This document shows positions 45,213 to 54,882 of a stretch of 64,000 nucleotides of DNA, in pieces. Below the pieces are notes generated by a model. It worked only from the letters and a program-made list of their open reading frames with translations. It was not told the origin of the DNA and did no database searches. Position 1 is the stretch's first letter, and each line of letters begins with the position of its first letter. The translations under genes were made by a program, and so were the position numbers. Source of the stretch: Acidovorax sp. NB1 (GTDB taxonomy: Bacteria; Pseudomonadota; Gammaproteobacteria; Burkholderiales; Burkholderiaceae_C); the NCBI RefSeq assembly GCF_005405905.1, contig NZ_BJHU01000003.1:62001-126000 (forward strand), read 5' to 3'.

Positions 45213-45836
45213 ATGAACGCTGTCCTGAAGAAGCCCGACCTGGCCACCCTGCCCGCGCCTGCTGCCATCCAGCAGCTGCACCACTACGCCTACAAGGCCC
45301 GTGATGCCGAGGAAACACGCCAGTTCTACGAAGACATCCTGGGCCTGCCGCTGTACCACATCATCCAGAGCGACTACGTGCCCAGCACGGGCGAATACTG
45401 CCCCTACACGCATTTCTTCTTCCGCCTCAAGGATGGCTCGTTCATTGCCTTCTTCGACCTGGGCGACGACGTGAAGGCCGAGCCTTCGCCCAACACACCG
45501 CTGTGGGTCAACCACATCGCCTTCCGCGTGGACACGGTGCAGGAGCTGGAGAACACCAAGAAGCGCCTGGAAGCCCACGGCATCGAGGTGCTGGGCGTGA
45601 CGGACCACCACATCTTCCACAGCATCTATTTCTTTGACCCCAACGGCATCCGGCTGGAGCTGTCGGCCCAACTGGCCAACGAGGAGCAGATGGCCAAGGA
45701 CAGCACCGTGGCCCACGCACGCCTGGCCGAATGGACGGCCCGCAAGGAACAGTGGCGCAAGGAGCGCGCCGAAGGCAAGGTGGCCGAGCCGCTCAAGCCA
45801 CAGCAGAACGACCGGCCGGAATTCGTCAAGGCCTGA
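45213..45836 (+). CDS. VOC-family (glyoxalase/dioxygenase fold) protein
   Basis: A 207-residue protein of the vicinal-oxygen-chelate superfamily with two beta-alpha-beta-beta-beta modules: IQQLHHYAYKARDAEETRQFYEDILGLPLYHI and LWVNHIAFRVDTVQELENTKKRLEAHGIEVLGVTDHHIFHSIYFFDPNGIRLELSAQ. Probable metal ligands are His24/25, the second-module His in NHIAF and the Glu in GIRLELS. The helical Lys/Glu-rich C-terminus (EWTARKEQWRKERAEGKVAEP) is an addition to the fold. The reaction is unknown. The start at 45213 has GAGGAG upstream, and an AT-rich palindrome sits in the promoter region. Confidence 0.85.
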   Translation: MNAVLKKPDLATLPAPAAIQQLHHYAYKARDAEETRQFYEDILGLPLYHIIQSDYVPSTGEYCPYTHFFFRLKDGSFIAFFDLGDDVKAEPSPNTPLWVNHIAFRVDTVQELENTKKRLEAHGIEVLGVTDHHIFHSIYFFDPNGIRLELSAQLANEEQMAKDSTVAHARLAEWTARKEQWRKERAEGKVAEPLKPQQNDRPEFVKA

Positions 45837-45907
45837 TCCGCTCTTGCCGCTGCCACGCCCCGCCTGCCAGCGCAGGATGGGCCGTGGCGCGGGCGGAAAA
45901 TAGAAGC

Positions 45908-45965
45908 AAAAATGGCCGCTACCGCGCGACCATCAAGCGTCAATAGCTATATATTTGATAGCAAT
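45908..45965. repeat. AGCTAT-family repeat, well-preserved intergenic copy
   Basis: AAAATGGCCGCTACC, GCGCGAC, TCAAGCG and AATAGCTATATATTTGATAG occur in this order. It separates the convergent VOC and M48 peptidase genes. It serves as the reference for the copies inside hemD and tupA. Confidence 0.8.
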
Positions 45966-45994
45966 CCAGCCTCAACAGCTTTGGCCGGTAGCGG

Positions 45995-47872
45995 TCACCC
46001 CTTGTGCGGCGGCTCTTGGTGTTGCTGCTGCTGGGCCCGCATGATCTGGTGGCGCTGCCAGTAGGCACCCACCACGGCGTTGAAGCGATCTTTTTCCTTG
46101 GTGAGGCCCGACAGCTTGACCTTGCTGGTCTTGGCGCCCAGGCCCAGGGCATTCTTCTCGGGGTGGGTCACGAGCAGCGTGTTGCCAAAGCTGCTTTCCT
46201 TGAATTCCAGCGCCTTGACGGCGTCCCAGAACACAGTGGTCTCGTCGGCAGAGGTGCGAATACCGTCGATGCTGACCTCCACCGTGTTCTCCCCCTTGAG
46301 CGCAAACACCACGGGCGGAAAGTAGCGCAGCACCAGCGCGCGCTCTTCGTCGGTGGCGGGCTCGTAGCGGTAGGCCAGGCTGCGTTCGTGGTCCTGCGCA
46401 AACTGCTGTTCGTAGTCGCTCCACAGACGCTGCTCAATCGCGTCGGCCGTCAAAATCTCCTGCACCCAGGTGGTGGCGGGCACGCGCACGGCGATGGCGC
46501 CATAGTCCCGCTCCTTCAGCGCCATGCCCACGTTGCGCAGGCGCTCGGGCATGGCGGGGTGCGAGTCGAAGGGGTGCGGCACGTTGGCCGTTTTCATCGC
46601 CTCCAGGAAATCGTCGGACGCCGCATACGGCGCCAGCCCCTGGGCCACAAAACGCGCAATGCCCAGCGTGGCACCGTCCTGCTGCTCATTGCGGCCAAAC
46701 AGCTCGTCCTCGATCCTGGCGCGGTATTGCGCGTAGGCCGCAATCTTGACCAGCGACTGCGCAATCGCAGCGGGCGAGATGAGCTTGGCGGCAATGCGGT
46801 CGGCCTTGAACTCGCGCTCGCGGCTGTCGCGCGCCAGGGCAAACTCGAAGATGGTGCGGAACAGGTCCAGCACTGGCGACACCACGGCCGACAACCCGCC
46901 GCTGCGGACCGCGTGGCGGTAGTGGTCAAACTGCACCAGCTTCGGACCCAGCCGGGCGCTGCTCTGGGTGTCGCCGCCGCGCAGGTGGGCCAACTCGTGG
47001 CCGAACACGGCGTCGGCCTCGGCCTGGTCGAGGATGCGCAGCAGCGGCAGGCTGACAAACAGGGTGCGTCCTGTCAGTGTCTGGTTGCCCACCGTGAGCG
47101 GCGCCTCGGTCACGAAAAAGTTGGCGTCGATGCCCGCCACGATGTGCTGCGGCGGATCGGTCTTGAGGCGCCGCGCCATGTGGCGGATGCGCTTCCACAG
47201 CAGCGGCGCATCGTCCTCGGACACCAGCTCGCCCACGGCACGGCTCTGGGACTGCACGCGCTTGAAGATGCCAGCCACCGCCACCAGCACGCCCGCCAGC
47301 ACCGCAAACCCCACAAACAGCACCAGCTTGGGCGAATACTTGTGAAAGAAGAAGGCCGTGACCCAGAACGACAACCACACCGCCATCGCCCCCTGCACCA
47401 CCAGCGCGGCAGCACTGGCCCAGGTGGTCAGGCGCCAGCCCGCCACAAAGCTGGTGTACTGCAGCGTGCGGTCGGCAAAGGCCAGCGCGCCCAGGCCCAG
47501 CACCACCACCAGCAGCACAACGCTGGCGACCAGGGTCCAGAACGACACCTTGTGCGCCATGTGGAACTGCCACACGTCGGAAAACCGCTCGCACAGGGCT
47601 TCGCGGTACTCCTGCGCCTCGACAGAGCGGTTGTCGCAAATGGTGGACGGCGGGTTGCTGCGGAAGTAGTCCTTGCGCGCCTGCTTCTCGGCCGATGGCA
47701 TGGCCTTTGCGGCGTCGATGCGCTGGCTCATGCCCGCCACAAAATCCGCGTCCTGGTCGCGCTGTGCGTAGACGCTGAACCCCAAGGTCAACGCCGGGAT
47801 GAGAAAAAGCGCCAGCAGCGCATAGACAAAGACCTTGGCAAGGCCCGCGCGGAGTGCGGAGGAAAGATGCAT
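45995..47872 (-). CDS. M48-family membrane zinc metallopeptidase
   Basis: A 625-residue protein. An N-terminal helix (residues 12-34), then a soluble loop and two or three more helices (about 110-132, 150-175 and 183-203), lead to the M48 domain with the zinc site HELAH (292-296) and the downstream glutamate region REREFKADRIAA. The C-terminal 200 residues form an extra domain ending in Gln/His-rich QQQQHQEPPHKG. It resembles HtpX-like peptidases but is about twice as long. It is probably a membrane-protein or stress-related protease. It diverges from valS. Confidence 0.88.
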   Translation of the reverse strand: MHLSSALRAGLAKVFVYALLALFLIPALTLGFSVYAQRDQDADFVAGMSQRIDAAKAMPSAEKQARKDYFRSNPPSTICDNRSVEAQEYREALCERFSDVWQFHMAHKVSFWTLVASVVLLVVVLGLGALAFADRTLQYTSFVAGWRLTTWASAAALVVQGAMAVWLSFWVTAFFFHKYSPKLVLFVGFAVLAGVLVAVAGIFKRVQSQSRAVGELVSEDDAPLLWKRIRHMARRLKTDPPQHIVAGIDANFFVTEAPLTVGNQTLTGRTLFVSLPLLRILDQAEADAVFGHELAHLRGGDTQSSARLGPKLVQFDHYRHAVRSGGLSAVVSPVLDLFRTIFEFALARDSREREFKADRIAAKLISPAAIAQSLVKIAAYAQYRARIEDELFGRNEQQDGATLGIARFVAQGLAPYAASDDFLEAMKTANVPHPFDSHPAMPERLRNVGMALKERDYGAIAVRVPATTWVQEILTADAIEQRLWSDYEQQFAQDHERSLAYRYEPATDEERALVLRYFPPVVFALKGENTVEVSIDGIRTSADETTVFWDAVKALEFKESSFGNTLLVTHPEKNALGLGAKTSKVKLSGLTKEKDRFNAVVGAYWQRHQIMRAQQQQHQEPPHKG

Positions 47873-48173
47873 GGGTGGGACCGATTGGTTATATGTTTTT
47901 GACCCGGGCGAAGCATGAAGCTACGCCTCCCTCTCCGAAGGCCCTCTTGCTCCACCGGGCGGGATTATCAAGACGCCACGGCGGGCCGGTCGAGCGACAA
48001 GGTAACAATTGGCGAGAAATGCCCGACAGGCGGAACGACAATGGAGCGCTGGAGGGACCGGGACGAGCGAAAAACGCCGCCAGGCACCGGCCGACACTCC
48101 CGTAAAATGCCCGGTCCACCCTCTTGACCGCTGAGGCGCGCCCTGTGCCCGCCTCTTCCTTCTGCCAGACCCC

Positions 48174-51071
48174 ATGAGCACGCCCCAAGCACAACCCGGC
48201 CTCGACAGCCTGTCCAAGTCTTTTGAACCTGCCGCACTGGAAGCCCACTGGGGCCCCGAATGGGAAAAGCGCGGCTATGGCACCGCAGGCCACCGTGGCA
48301 CGGGCCAGCCCCAGGCGGGCGAACCGGCGTTCTCCATCCAGCTGCCGCCCCCCAACGTGACGGGCACGCTGCACATGGGCCATGCGTTCAACCAGACGAT
48401 CATGGACAGCCTCACGCGCTACCACCGCATGCGCGGCTTCAACACCGTCTGGGTGCCCGGCACCGACCACGCGGGCATCGCCACGCAGATCGTGGTGGAG
48501 CGCCAGTTGCAAGAGCAAGGCATCAGCCGCTACGACATGGGCCCCACCCCGCCCGAGGCGCGCAAGAACTTTGTGAGCAAGGTGTGGGAGTGGAAGGAAA
48601 AGTCCGGCAACACCATCACCACGCAGATGCGCCGCATGGGCGACAGCGTGGACTGGAGCCGCGAATACTTCACCATGGACGACAAGCTGAGCGCCGTGGT
48701 GACCGACACCTTCGTGAAGCTGTACGAGCAAGGCCTGATCTACCGCGGCAAGCGCCTGGTGAATTGGGACCCCAAGCTGCAGTCCGCCGTGTCCGACCTG
48801 GAAGTCGAGAGCGAAGAAAAAGACGGCTCGCTGTGGCACATCGCCTACCCACTGGCCGATGGATCGGGCAGCCTGACCGTGGCCACCACCCGGCCTGAGA
48901 CCATGCTGGGCGACGTGGCGCTGATGGTGCACCCGGAAGACGCGCGTTACACGCACCTCATCGGCAAGATGGTCAACCTGCCCCTGTGCGACCGCCAGAT
49001 TCCGGTGATCGCCGACGAGTACGTGGACAAGGAGTTCGGCACGGGCGTGGTCAAGGTCACCCCCGCACACGACCAGAACGACTATGCCGTGGGCCAGCGC
49101 CACAAGCTGCCCATGATCGTGGTGCTGACGCTGCAGGCCACCATCAACGAGAACGCGCCCGCCAAATACCAGGGCATGGACCGCTTCGTGGCCCGCAAGG
49201 CCGTGGTGGGCGACCTCGAAGCCATCGGCGCGCTGGTCGAGGTGAAGAAGCACAAGCTCATGGTGCCGATCTGCACCCGCACCGGCCAGGTGATCGAGCC
49301 CATGCTGACCGACCAATGGTTCGTGGCCATGAGCAAAGTCAGCGACCAGGACCCCACGGGCAAGAGCATTGCGCAAAAGGCGATCGATGCCGTGGCCAGC
49401 GGCGATGTGAAGTTCGTGCCCGAGAACTGGGTGAACACCTACAACCAGTGGATGAACAACATCCAGGACTGGTGCATTAGCCGCCAGCTGTGGTGGGGCC
49501 ACCAGATCCCGGCCTGGTACGACGAAGACGGCAGCGTGATCGTGGCCCGCACGGAAGCCGAGGCGCAGGCCAAGGCCCCGGGCAAGCAGCTGCGCCGCGA
49601 CGAGGACGTGCTCGACACCTGGTACTCGTCCGCCCTCGTGCCCTTCAGCACCATGGGCTGGCCTGAACAAGGCACCGCCGAGACCGACGACTTCAACCTG
49701 TACCTGCCCAGCACCGTGCTGGTCACGGGCTACGACATCATCTTCTTCTGGGTCGCCCGGATGATCATGATGACCACGCACTTCACCGGCCGCGTGCCGT
49801 TCAAGCACGTGTACATCCACGGCCTGGTGCGCGACGCGCAGGGCAAGAAGATGAGCAAGTCCGAAGGCAACGTGCTCGACCCGGTGGACCTGATCGACGG
49901 CATTGCGCTGGAACCCCTGCTGGACAAGCGCACCACCGGCCTGCGCAAGCCCGAGACTGCGCCCACCGTGCGCAAGAACACGCAAAAGGAATTCCCCGAA
50001 GGCATTCCCGCCTACGGCGCCGATGCGCTGCGCTTCACCTTTGCGGCGCTGGCCAGCCTGGGCCGCAGCATCAACTTCGACAGCAAGCGCTGCGAGGGCT
50101 ACCGCAACTTCTGCAACAAGCTGTGGAACGCCAGCCGCTTCGTGCTGATGAACTGCGAGGGCCAGGACTGCGGCCTGAAGGAACACACCAAGGAAGAGTG
50201 CCAGCCCGGCGGCAGCGCCCACGGCTACATGGAGTTCAGCCAGGCCGACCGCTGGATCACCTCGCTGCTGCAGAAGACCGAGGCCGAGGTCGCCAAGGGC
50301 TTTGAGGAATACCGCCTCGACAACGTGGCCAACACGATCTATGACTTTGTCTGGAACGAGTACTGCGACTGGTATCTGGAAATTGCCAAGGTGCAGATCC
50401 AGAACGGCGCCGAAGCGCAGCAGCGCGCCACGCGCCGCACGCTGATCCGCGTGCTGGAAGCCATCCTGCGCCTGGCCCACCCCATCATCCCGTTCATCAC
50501 CGAAGCCCTGTGGCAGGTGGTGGCGCCTGTGGCCGGTATCCCTGGCGAGTCGGTCAGCATCGCCCGCTATCCGCAGGCGCAACCCGAGAAGATCGACGAG
50601 GCCGCGATTGCCCACATGGGCCGTGTGAAGGGCCTGGTGGACGCGTGCCGTGCGCTGCGGGGCGAGATGAACGTTTCTCCCTCCACCCGCCTCCCCCTGT
50701 ACGTGGTGGGCGACACCGAGTTCATGCGCGGCGTGGGCCCGGTGCTGCAGGCCCTGGCCAAGCTCAGCGAGGTGAAGGTGTTTGACGACGAGGCCGCCTG
50801 GGCCGCCGCCGCGCAGGCCGCGCCCGTGGCCGTGGTGGGCGAGGCCCGCCTGGCGCTGTACATGGAAATCGACGTGGCCGCCGAAAAGGCGCGCCTGTCC
50901 AAGGAAATCACCCGCATCGAGGGCGAGGTGGCCAAGGCCAACAACAAGCTCTCGAACGAAGCCTTTGTGGCCAAGGCCCCACCGGCCGTGATCGACCAGG
51001 AAAAGAAGCGCATTGCCGACTTTGGCGCCACGCTGACCCGCCTGCGCGACCAGCTGGGCCGCCTGGGCTGA
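48174..51071 (+). CDS. valS: Valyl-tRNA synthetase
   Basis: A 965-residue class Ia synthetase charging tRNA-Val. The ATP site motifs are HMGH (67-70, in [12 protein letters not shown]) and KMSKS (559-563, in [14 protein letters not shown]). The editing domain lies between ([22 protein letters not shown]). The C-terminal coiled coil is typical of ValRS ([23 protein letters not shown]). Full length and complete. Confidence 0.98.
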   Translation: MSTPQAQPGLDSLSKSFEPAALEAHWGPEWEKRGYGTAGHRGTGQPQAGEPAFSIQLPPPNVTGTLHMGHAFNQTIMDSLTRYHRMRGFNTVWVPGTDHAGIATQIVVERQLQEQGISRYDMGPTPPEARKNFVSKVWEWKEKSGNTITTQMRRMGDSVDWSREYFTMDDKLSAVVTDTFVKLYEQGLIYRGKRLVNWDPKLQSAVSDLEVESEEKDGSLWHIAYPLADGSGSLTVATTRPETMLGDVALMVHPEDARYTHLIGKMVNLPLCDRQIPVIADEYVDKEFGTGVVKVTPAHDQNDYAVGQRHKLPMIVVLTLQATINENAPAKYQGMDRFVARKAVVGDLEAIGALVEVKKHKLMVPICTRTGQVIEPMLTDQWFVAMSKVSDQDPTGKSIAQKAIDAVASGDVKFVPENWVNTYNQWMNNIQDWCISRQLWWGHQIPAWYDEDGSVIVARTEAEAQAKAPGKQLRRDEDVLDTWYSSALVPFSTMGWPEQGTAETDDFNLYLPSTVLVTGYDIIFFWVARMIMMTTHFTGRVPFKHVYIHGLVRDAQGKKMSKSEGNVLDPVDLIDGIALEPLLDKRTTGLRKPETAPTVRKNTQKEFPEGIPAYGADALRFTFAALASLGRSINFDSKRCEGYRNFCNKLWNASRFVLMNCEGQDCGLKEHTKEECQPGGSAHGYMEFSQADRWITSLLQKTEAEVAKGFEEYRLDNVANTIYDFVWNEYCDWYLEIAKVQIQNGAEAQQRATRRTLIRVLEAILRLAHPIIPFITEALWQVVAPVAGIPGESVSIARYPQAQPEKIDEAAIAHMGRVKGLVDACRALRGEMNVSPSTRLPLYVVGDTEFMRGVGPVLQALAKLSEVKVFDDEAAWAAAAQAAPVAVVGEARLALYMEIDVAAEKARLSKEITRIEGEVAKANNKLSNEAFVAKAPPAVIDQEKKRIADFGATLTRLRDQLGRLG

Positions 51072-51158
51072 CAAAAAGGACACGGGCCAGCCATCCCCTG
51101 GCCTGACCCTTGCATACCCGCGACAACAACACACCCAACACCGCCATCAAGGAGACCC

Positions 51159-52046
51159 ATGACTGTTGCCACCACCGTCCGCAAGGCCGTTTTCCCCGTT
51201 GCTGGCCTGGGCACGCGCTTTTTGCCCGCCACCAAGGCATCGCCCAAGGAGATGCTGCCCGTGGTGGACAAGCCGCTGATCCAGTACGCCGTGGAAGAGG
51301 CCTACGCCGCTGGCATCCGCCACATGATCTTCGTGACCGGCCGCAGCAAGCGCGCCATCGAAGACCATTTCGATACGGCGTACGAGCTGGAGGCCGAGCT
51401 GGAAGCCGCCAACAAGAAGGAACTGCTGGCGCTGGTACGCTCCATCCAGCCCGACGACATGGACTGCGCCTTTGTGCGCCAGCCCCGCTCGCTCGGCCTG
51501 GGCCACGCCGTGCTGTGCGCTGAGCCCCTGGTGGGCAAGGAGCCCTTCGCCGTGCTGCTGGCCGACGACCTGATGGTCGGCCCCCCCGGCGGCCAGCCCG
51601 TGCTGGCCCAGATGGCCACCGCCTTCCGCCAGCAAGGCCGCTCGGTCATCGCCGTGCAGGAAGTGCCGGAAGACCAGGTGCACAAGTACGGCATCGTGGC
51701 GGGCGAGCCCGCTGGCGGCCCGCTGATTCGCATCGAACGCATTGTTGAAAAGCCCAAGGCCGATGTCGCCCCCTCGCGCATGGGCGTGGCAGGCCGCTAC
51801 ATCCTCACCCCCGGTGTGTTCGACGAAATCCGCAACCAGCCACGCGGCGTGGGCGGCGAAATCCAGCTCACCGACGGCATCGCCCGCCTGATGCAGCACG
51901 AAGCCGTGTACGCCTTCCAGTACCAGGGCAAACGCTATGACTGCGGGAGCAAGGAAGGCTTCTTGGAAGCGACCGTGGAGCTGGCCTTGCAGCACCCGCA
52001 GGTGGGGGCGCACTTCCGGGAATATCTGAAGGCATTGGCGCTGTAA
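51159..52046 (+). CDS. galU: UTP-glucose-1-phosphate uridylyltransferase
   Basis: A 295-residue nucleotidyltransferase making UDP-glucose for polysaccharide and lipopolysaccharide synthesis. Its motifs are [39 protein letters not shown], the metal site [25 protein letters not shown] and [22 protein letters not shown]. It begins with GGAGACCC before the ATG and is followed by an AGCTAT-type hairpin that may end the transcript. Confidence 0.97.
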   Translation: MTVATTVRKAVFPVAGLGTRFLPATKASPKEMLPVVDKPLIQYAVEEAYAAGIRHMIFVTGRSKRAIEDHFDTAYELEAELEAANKKELLALVRSIQPDDMDCAFVRQPRSLGLGHAVLCAEPLVGKEPFAVLLADDLMVGPPGGQPVLAQMATAFRQQGRSVIAVQEVPEDQVHKYGIVAGEPAGGPLIRIERIVEKPKADVAPSRMGVAGRYILTPGVFDEIRNQPRGVGGEIQLTDGIARLMQHEAVYAFQYQGKRYDCGSKEGFLEATVELALQHPQVGAHFREYLKALAL

Positions 52047-52096
52047 GCCACCGCCCCATCCGTCAATCCATGCAGGAAGCGCCCCTAGCGCTTCCA

Positions 52097-52145
52097 CTTT
52101 GATAGCTGCTAACGCTTACCCAATGGGCGCTAGCAGCTATTTTTA
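52097..52145. repeat. AGCTAT-family repeat, hairpin copy after galU
   Basis: ATAGCTGCTAACGC and GCGCTAGCAGCTAT are near-perfect inverted arms around a short centre, followed on the plus strand by TTTTTAT. It may act as a terminator between the convergent galU and TusA-like genes. Confidence 0.8.
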
Positions 52146-52148
52146 TGC

Positions 52149-52376
52149 CTATCTGCGACGCAGGATGTGAATGAACTCCTCACCCTCCGTCTGCTGCTCC
52201 ACCAGCTCGTTGCCCGTCTGTTTGGCAAACGCCTGGAAGTCGCGCAGCGAGCCGCCATCGGTGGCCACCACCTTGAGCAGCTGGCCGCTGGCCATGTCGG
52301 AGAGCGCTTTTTTGGCCTTGAGGATGGGCAGGGGGCAGTTCAGGCCCCGGGTGTCGATTTCTTTGTGGATGTCCAT
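52149..52376 (-). CDS. TusA/SirA-family sulfurtransferase-like protein
   Basis: A 75-residue protein with the TusA-family core LDTRGLNCPLP-like start (IDTRGLNCPLPILKAKKAL): Cys14 in the CPxP motif carries a persulfide in this family. TusA-type proteins relay sulfur for tRNA thiolation, molybdenum cofactor synthesis or sulfur metabolism. Here it is followed in the other direction by a Nudix and a cysteine synthase gene, so the exact acceptor is uncertain. It starts 14 bp after the Nudix stop and is likely cotranscribed with it. Confidence 0.93.
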   Translation of the reverse strand: MDIHKEIDTRGLNCPLPILKAKKALSDMASGQLLKVVATDGGSLRDFQAFAKQTGNELVEQQTEGEEFIHILRRR

Positions 52377-52390
52377 GGTGTGGTTCTCTT

Positions 52391-52957
52391 CTAGTCCTTG
52401 GGCGGCAGGTTCAGGCCACGGCGGCGCTCCTCATTTTCCTCTGCCGTGAAGAACACGGGCTCGTGCCCCCGCGTGCGCAGCCAGTCGGCCAGCGCGTAGC
52501 CGGTGCCTGCGGGCCAGCACTTGAGTTCATGCAGGTCATAAAAGCGGTAGTCCACCAGCTCGGGCGATAGCTTGACCTGCCCCTTAGCCACCACGTGGTA
52601 GGCAATGATGATCTGGTTCATGCGCAGGAACTCATACGCCCCCACCAGGGTGGTGGACTGCACGTCGAGGTTGGTTTCTTCCTTCACCTCGCGCGCAATG
52701 CCCTCCTGGGGCGACTCGCCCGCCTCCATGAAGCCGGTGATCAGCGCAAACATCTTGGCCGGCCAGGCCGCGTTGCGCGCCAGCAGCACCTTGCCATCCA
52801 CCTCCACGATCGCAGCCAGCACAGGCGTGGGGTTGTTCCAGTGGGTCCAGCCGCAGGCCGGGCAGCGCAGGCGCTCCTTATCGCCGCCGTCTTCGGCCAG
52901 GGTGATGGGCTGCAGCGCGGTGCCGCAGTGGGTGCAGTGGCGAACTTCGTAGTGCAT
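52391..52957 (-). CDS. Zinc-ribbon Nudix hydrolase (NudC-like)
   Basis: A 188-residue protein. The zinc ribbon is Cys8, Cys11, Cys32 and Cys35 (CTHC...CPAC) and the Nudix box is GFMEAGESPQEGIAREVKEET (residues 75-95), with the catalytic REVKEE helix intact. NudC-type enzymes hydrolyse NAD+, NADH or NAD-capped RNA. The usual NudC SQPWPFPxS motif is absent, so it may prefer other nucleotides. The start at 52957 is directly behind an AGCTAT-family repeat (TAGTAAATC then ATG) without a Shine-Dalgarno sequence. Confidence 0.9.
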   Translation of the reverse strand: MHYEVRHCTHCGTALQPITLAEDGGDKERLRCPACGWTHWNNPTPVLAAIVEVDGKVLLARNAAWPAKMFALITGFMEAGESPQEGIAREVKEETNLDVQSTTLVGAYEFLRMNQIIIAYHVVAKGQVKLSPELVDYRFYDLHELKCWPAGTGYALADWLRTRGHEPVFFTAEENEERRRGLNLPPKD

Positions 52958-53022
52958 GATTTACTATTATTTTGATAGCTACTAGCGCCTATCCATCGCG
53001 CGCAAGCAGCCAATTTCATTCA
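52958..53022. repeat. AGCTAT-family repeat in front of the Nudix gene
   Basis: On the plus strand the order is TTTACTATTATTTTGATAGC, then TACTAGCGCCTATCCATCGC and GCAGCCAATTTCATT. It is the same orientation and position, relative to the start codon, as the copy at 23066-23125 before dxs. Confidence 0.78.
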
Positions 53023-53056
53023 CATTTTGCAGACCCGGCGGCGCTGGGACACGCCT

Positions 53057-53959
53057 TTAGGCCGGGAACACGCCGGTGGACAGATAACGGTCGCCCCGGT
53101 CGCAGACCACAAACACGATGGTGGCGTTGCTCTCGCGCGCGGCGATCTGCTGCGCCACCCAGCAGGCGCCCGCGGCCGAAATGCCTGCAAAGATGCCTTC
53201 TTCGCGCGCCAGGCGGCGGCACATGTCTTCGGCGTTGTCCTGGCTCACGTACACCAGCTCGTCCACGGTGCTGGCGTCGTAAATCTTGGGCAAATATTCC
53301 TGCGGCCACTTGCGGATGCCCGGGATGCGCGAGCCTTCCTCTGGCTGCGCGCCGATGATCTGGATGCCGGGGTTCTTCTCTTTGAGGAACCGCGACACAC
53401 CCGTGATCGTGCCCGTGGTGCCCATGGCGCTCACAAAGTGCGTGATGCGCCCACCCGTCTGCTCCCAGATCTCGGGGCCGGTGGTTTCGTAGTGGATACG
53501 CGGGTTGTCGGGGTTGGCAAACTGGTCCAGCACCTTGCCCTCGCCGCGCTTTTGCATGGCCTCGGCCAGGTCGCGGGCGTGTTCCATGCCACCGCTCTTG
53601 GGGGTGAGCACCAGCTCGGCGCCAAAGGCCTTCATGGTCTGCGCGCGCTCGATGGACAAATCCTCGGGCATCACCAGCACCATGCGGTAGCCCTTGATGG
53701 CCGCCGCCATCGCCAGCGCAATGCCGGTGTTGCCCGACGTGGCCTCGATCAGCGTGTCACCGGGGCGGATGTCGCCCCGCTCCTCGGCGCGGCGGATCAT
53801 GGACAGCGCGGGCCGGTCCTTGACCGAACCTGCCGGGTTGTTGCCCTCCAGCTTGCCCAGCACCACGTTGCCACGCGCCCCGTTGTCCTGCGCCCCAATG
53901 CGCTGCAGCGCCACCAGCGGCGTGTTGCCCACCGCGTCTTCAATCGTCGGATATTTCAT
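53057..53959 (-). CDS. cysM: Cysteine synthase B
   Basis: A 300-residue PLP enzyme making cysteine from O-acetylserine with sulfide or thiosulfate. The PLP lysine is Lys47 in NPAGSVKDR, the phosphate loop is SGNTG (75-79), and the product-forming region is SAMGTTGTITGVSRFLKE. The CysM-type features (LEGNNPAGSVKDRPA, QPEEGSRIPGIRKW) separate it from CysK. The start at 53959 (MKYPTIED) is chosen over longer in-frame reading into the tRNA region. It diverges from the tRNA-Leu gene with a 40-bp gap. Confidence 0.94.
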   Translation of the reverse strand: MKYPTIEDAVGNTPLVALQRIGAQDNGARGNVVLGKLEGNNPAGSVKDRPALSMIRRAEERGDIRPGDTLIEATSGNTGIALAMAAAIKGYRMVLVMPEDLSIERAQTMKAFGAELVLTPKSGGMEHARDLAEAMQKRGEGKVLDQFANPDNPRIHYETTGPEIWEQTGGRITHFVSAMGTTGTITGVSRFLKEKNPGIQIIGAQPEEGSRIPGIRKWPQEYLPKIYDASTVDELVYVSQDNAEDMCRRLAREEGIFAGISAAGACWVAQQIAARESNATIVFVVCDRGDRYLSTGVFPA

Positions 53960-53999
53960 GCGCCCTACTGTGCCATAATTTGGGGCTTCACGAATTCCA

Positions 54000-54084
54000 G
54001 CCCGGGTGGTGAAATTGGTAGACGCAGGGGACTCAAAATCCCCCGCCGCAAGGCGTGCCGGTTCGATTCCGGCCCCGGGCACCA
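54000..54084 (+). tRNA. tRNA-Leu(CAA)
   Basis: An 85-nt class II tRNA. The acceptor stem GCCCGGG/CCCGGGC is perfect and the 3' CCA is encoded. The D arm contains GTGAAATTGGTAGACGC. The anticodon stem GGGGA/TCCCC closes the loop CTCAAAA, giving anticodon CAA (codon UUG). A long variable arm (CGCCGCAAGGCG-like) is as expected for leucine. The T arm is CCGGTTCGATTCCGG. The 3' part is duplicated at 54804-54817, which marks it as an integration site. Confidence 0.97.
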
Positions 54085-54117
54085 TCTAATGCTCTCAGAT
54101 AGCATCAAGACGGATCA

Positions 54118-54152
54118 AACCCGCTACATCTCATAGGTGTAGCGGGTTTTTC
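54118..54152 (+). terminator. Terminator after tRNA-Leu
   Basis: AACCCGCTACA (54118-54128) and TGTAGCGGGTT (54138-54148) form an 11-bp stem with a T-run. It ends the tRNA transcript before the integrase relic. Confidence 0.9.
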
Positions 54153-54185
54153 TTTGTCTCGCGTCACCTCACTAGCTACCATGAC

Positions 54186-54206
54186 ATACCAACAAATTGT
54201 TGGTAT
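54186..54206. repeat. 21-bp perfect palindrome of TACCAAC arms in the relic
   Basis: ATACCAACAA and TTGTTGGTAT flank one central A. The same TACCAAC heptamer recurs at 54226, 54241 and (inverted) 54729. Likely arm-type binding or operator sites of the lost integrase system. Confidence 0.7.
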
Positions 54207-54260
54207 CTGCGTAGGTATCTGGAAATACCAACGCCAGAGATACCAACAAAAGGGGCATCC

Positions 54261-54431
54261 ATGGCATTGACAGATACCTTCGTGAAGAACGTGAAACCCA
54301 CTGGGTCCAAAGCGGGCGAAAAGTACGCAGATGGTCAGGGGCTGTATCTCCACGTCAAAGGCGCGGGTAAATACTGGCGGATGAGCTACCGCTTCCTGGC
54401 AAAGCAGAAAACCCTAGCGTTGGGTGTGTAG
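54261..54431 (+). pseudogene. Integrase N-terminal fragment (P4-type tyrosine recombinase)
   Basis: A 56-codon remnant: LTDTFVKNVKPTGSKAGEKY, then DGQGLYLHVKGAGKYWRMSYRF and KQKTLALGV before TAG. This is the DUF4102-type N-terminal arm-binding domain of P4-like integrases, cut where the next residues should be YP. The ATG at 54261 has AAAAGGGGC before it. The direction (away from the tRNA) and position right after tRNA-Leu are as expected for an integrase of a tRNA-targeted island. It is too short to be functional. Confidence 0.85.
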
Positions 54432-54882
54432 GCGTGAACACGCTGCACTAGCTTGCGACAGTTCTCCGTAGAGCGGCCCAGGTTCACCCCGTGGGGCCGC
54501 GCGAGGGCCGCATTAGGGCCGGTTTTGCCAGCTATCTCGGCGACCCACTCCCCGCTGCGGAGAATCTCTTTTACGCGCATCCAGAGGCGCCTCTTCTTGC
54601 CCACAGCCAGGCCGCAGTGGCCGGTGCGAGTGGCCCATGTACCGGTTCGCGACCGCCGAGAGAATCACAGAGGGTCAGGACGCGTCATAGCGTTTGATTT
54701 GCGCCACAAGCAAGACGCGTCGAAAAATGTTGGTATTTTTGACGGCACTTTTTGAAAACAAAAATCAAAAACATAGATTTCATGCGGCCTACGGGCTGAT
54801 TTGCGATTCCGGCCCCGCCCTGGTGTTGCTCCCACTCGTGGAGGAGGTGGCACGAAGTGGGGTGCCGCATGGGCTGCTATCA

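Larger units (their letters stand above)
54064..54817 (+). mobile_element. Relic of an element integrated at tRNA-Leu, bounded by 14-bp direct repeats
   Basis: CGATTCCGGCCCCG in the tRNA T-arm/acceptor (54064-54077) recurs at 54804-54817, the expected attL/attR core of an island using a P4-type integrase. Only about 740 bp lie between. They hold an integrase N-terminal fragment, an unrecognised minus-strand stretch at about 54386-54700 (start of reading MGKKRRLWMRV), and repeated TACCAAC/GTTGGTA motifs at 54188, 54199, 54226, 54241 and 54729 that could be integrase arm sites. The body of the element has been lost. Confidence 0.75.

Noticed and set aside
46004-47902. 632-codon open frame on the plus strand
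   Set aside because: It lies wholly over the M48 peptidase on the other strand and its His/Arg/Gly-rich translation is the usual mirror of a GC-rich gene.
47889-51134. 1081-codon open frame on the minus strand over valS
   Set aside because: Antisense shadow: valS on the plus strand is complete with HMGH and KMSKS, and the reverse frame has no recognisable domain.
54386-54604. 72-residue minus-strand frame in the tRNA-Leu relic
   Set aside because: Protein-like in composition, but it overlaps the integrase remnant, has a GTG start without a ribosome-binding site and no family I recognise. Kept only as part of the relic description.
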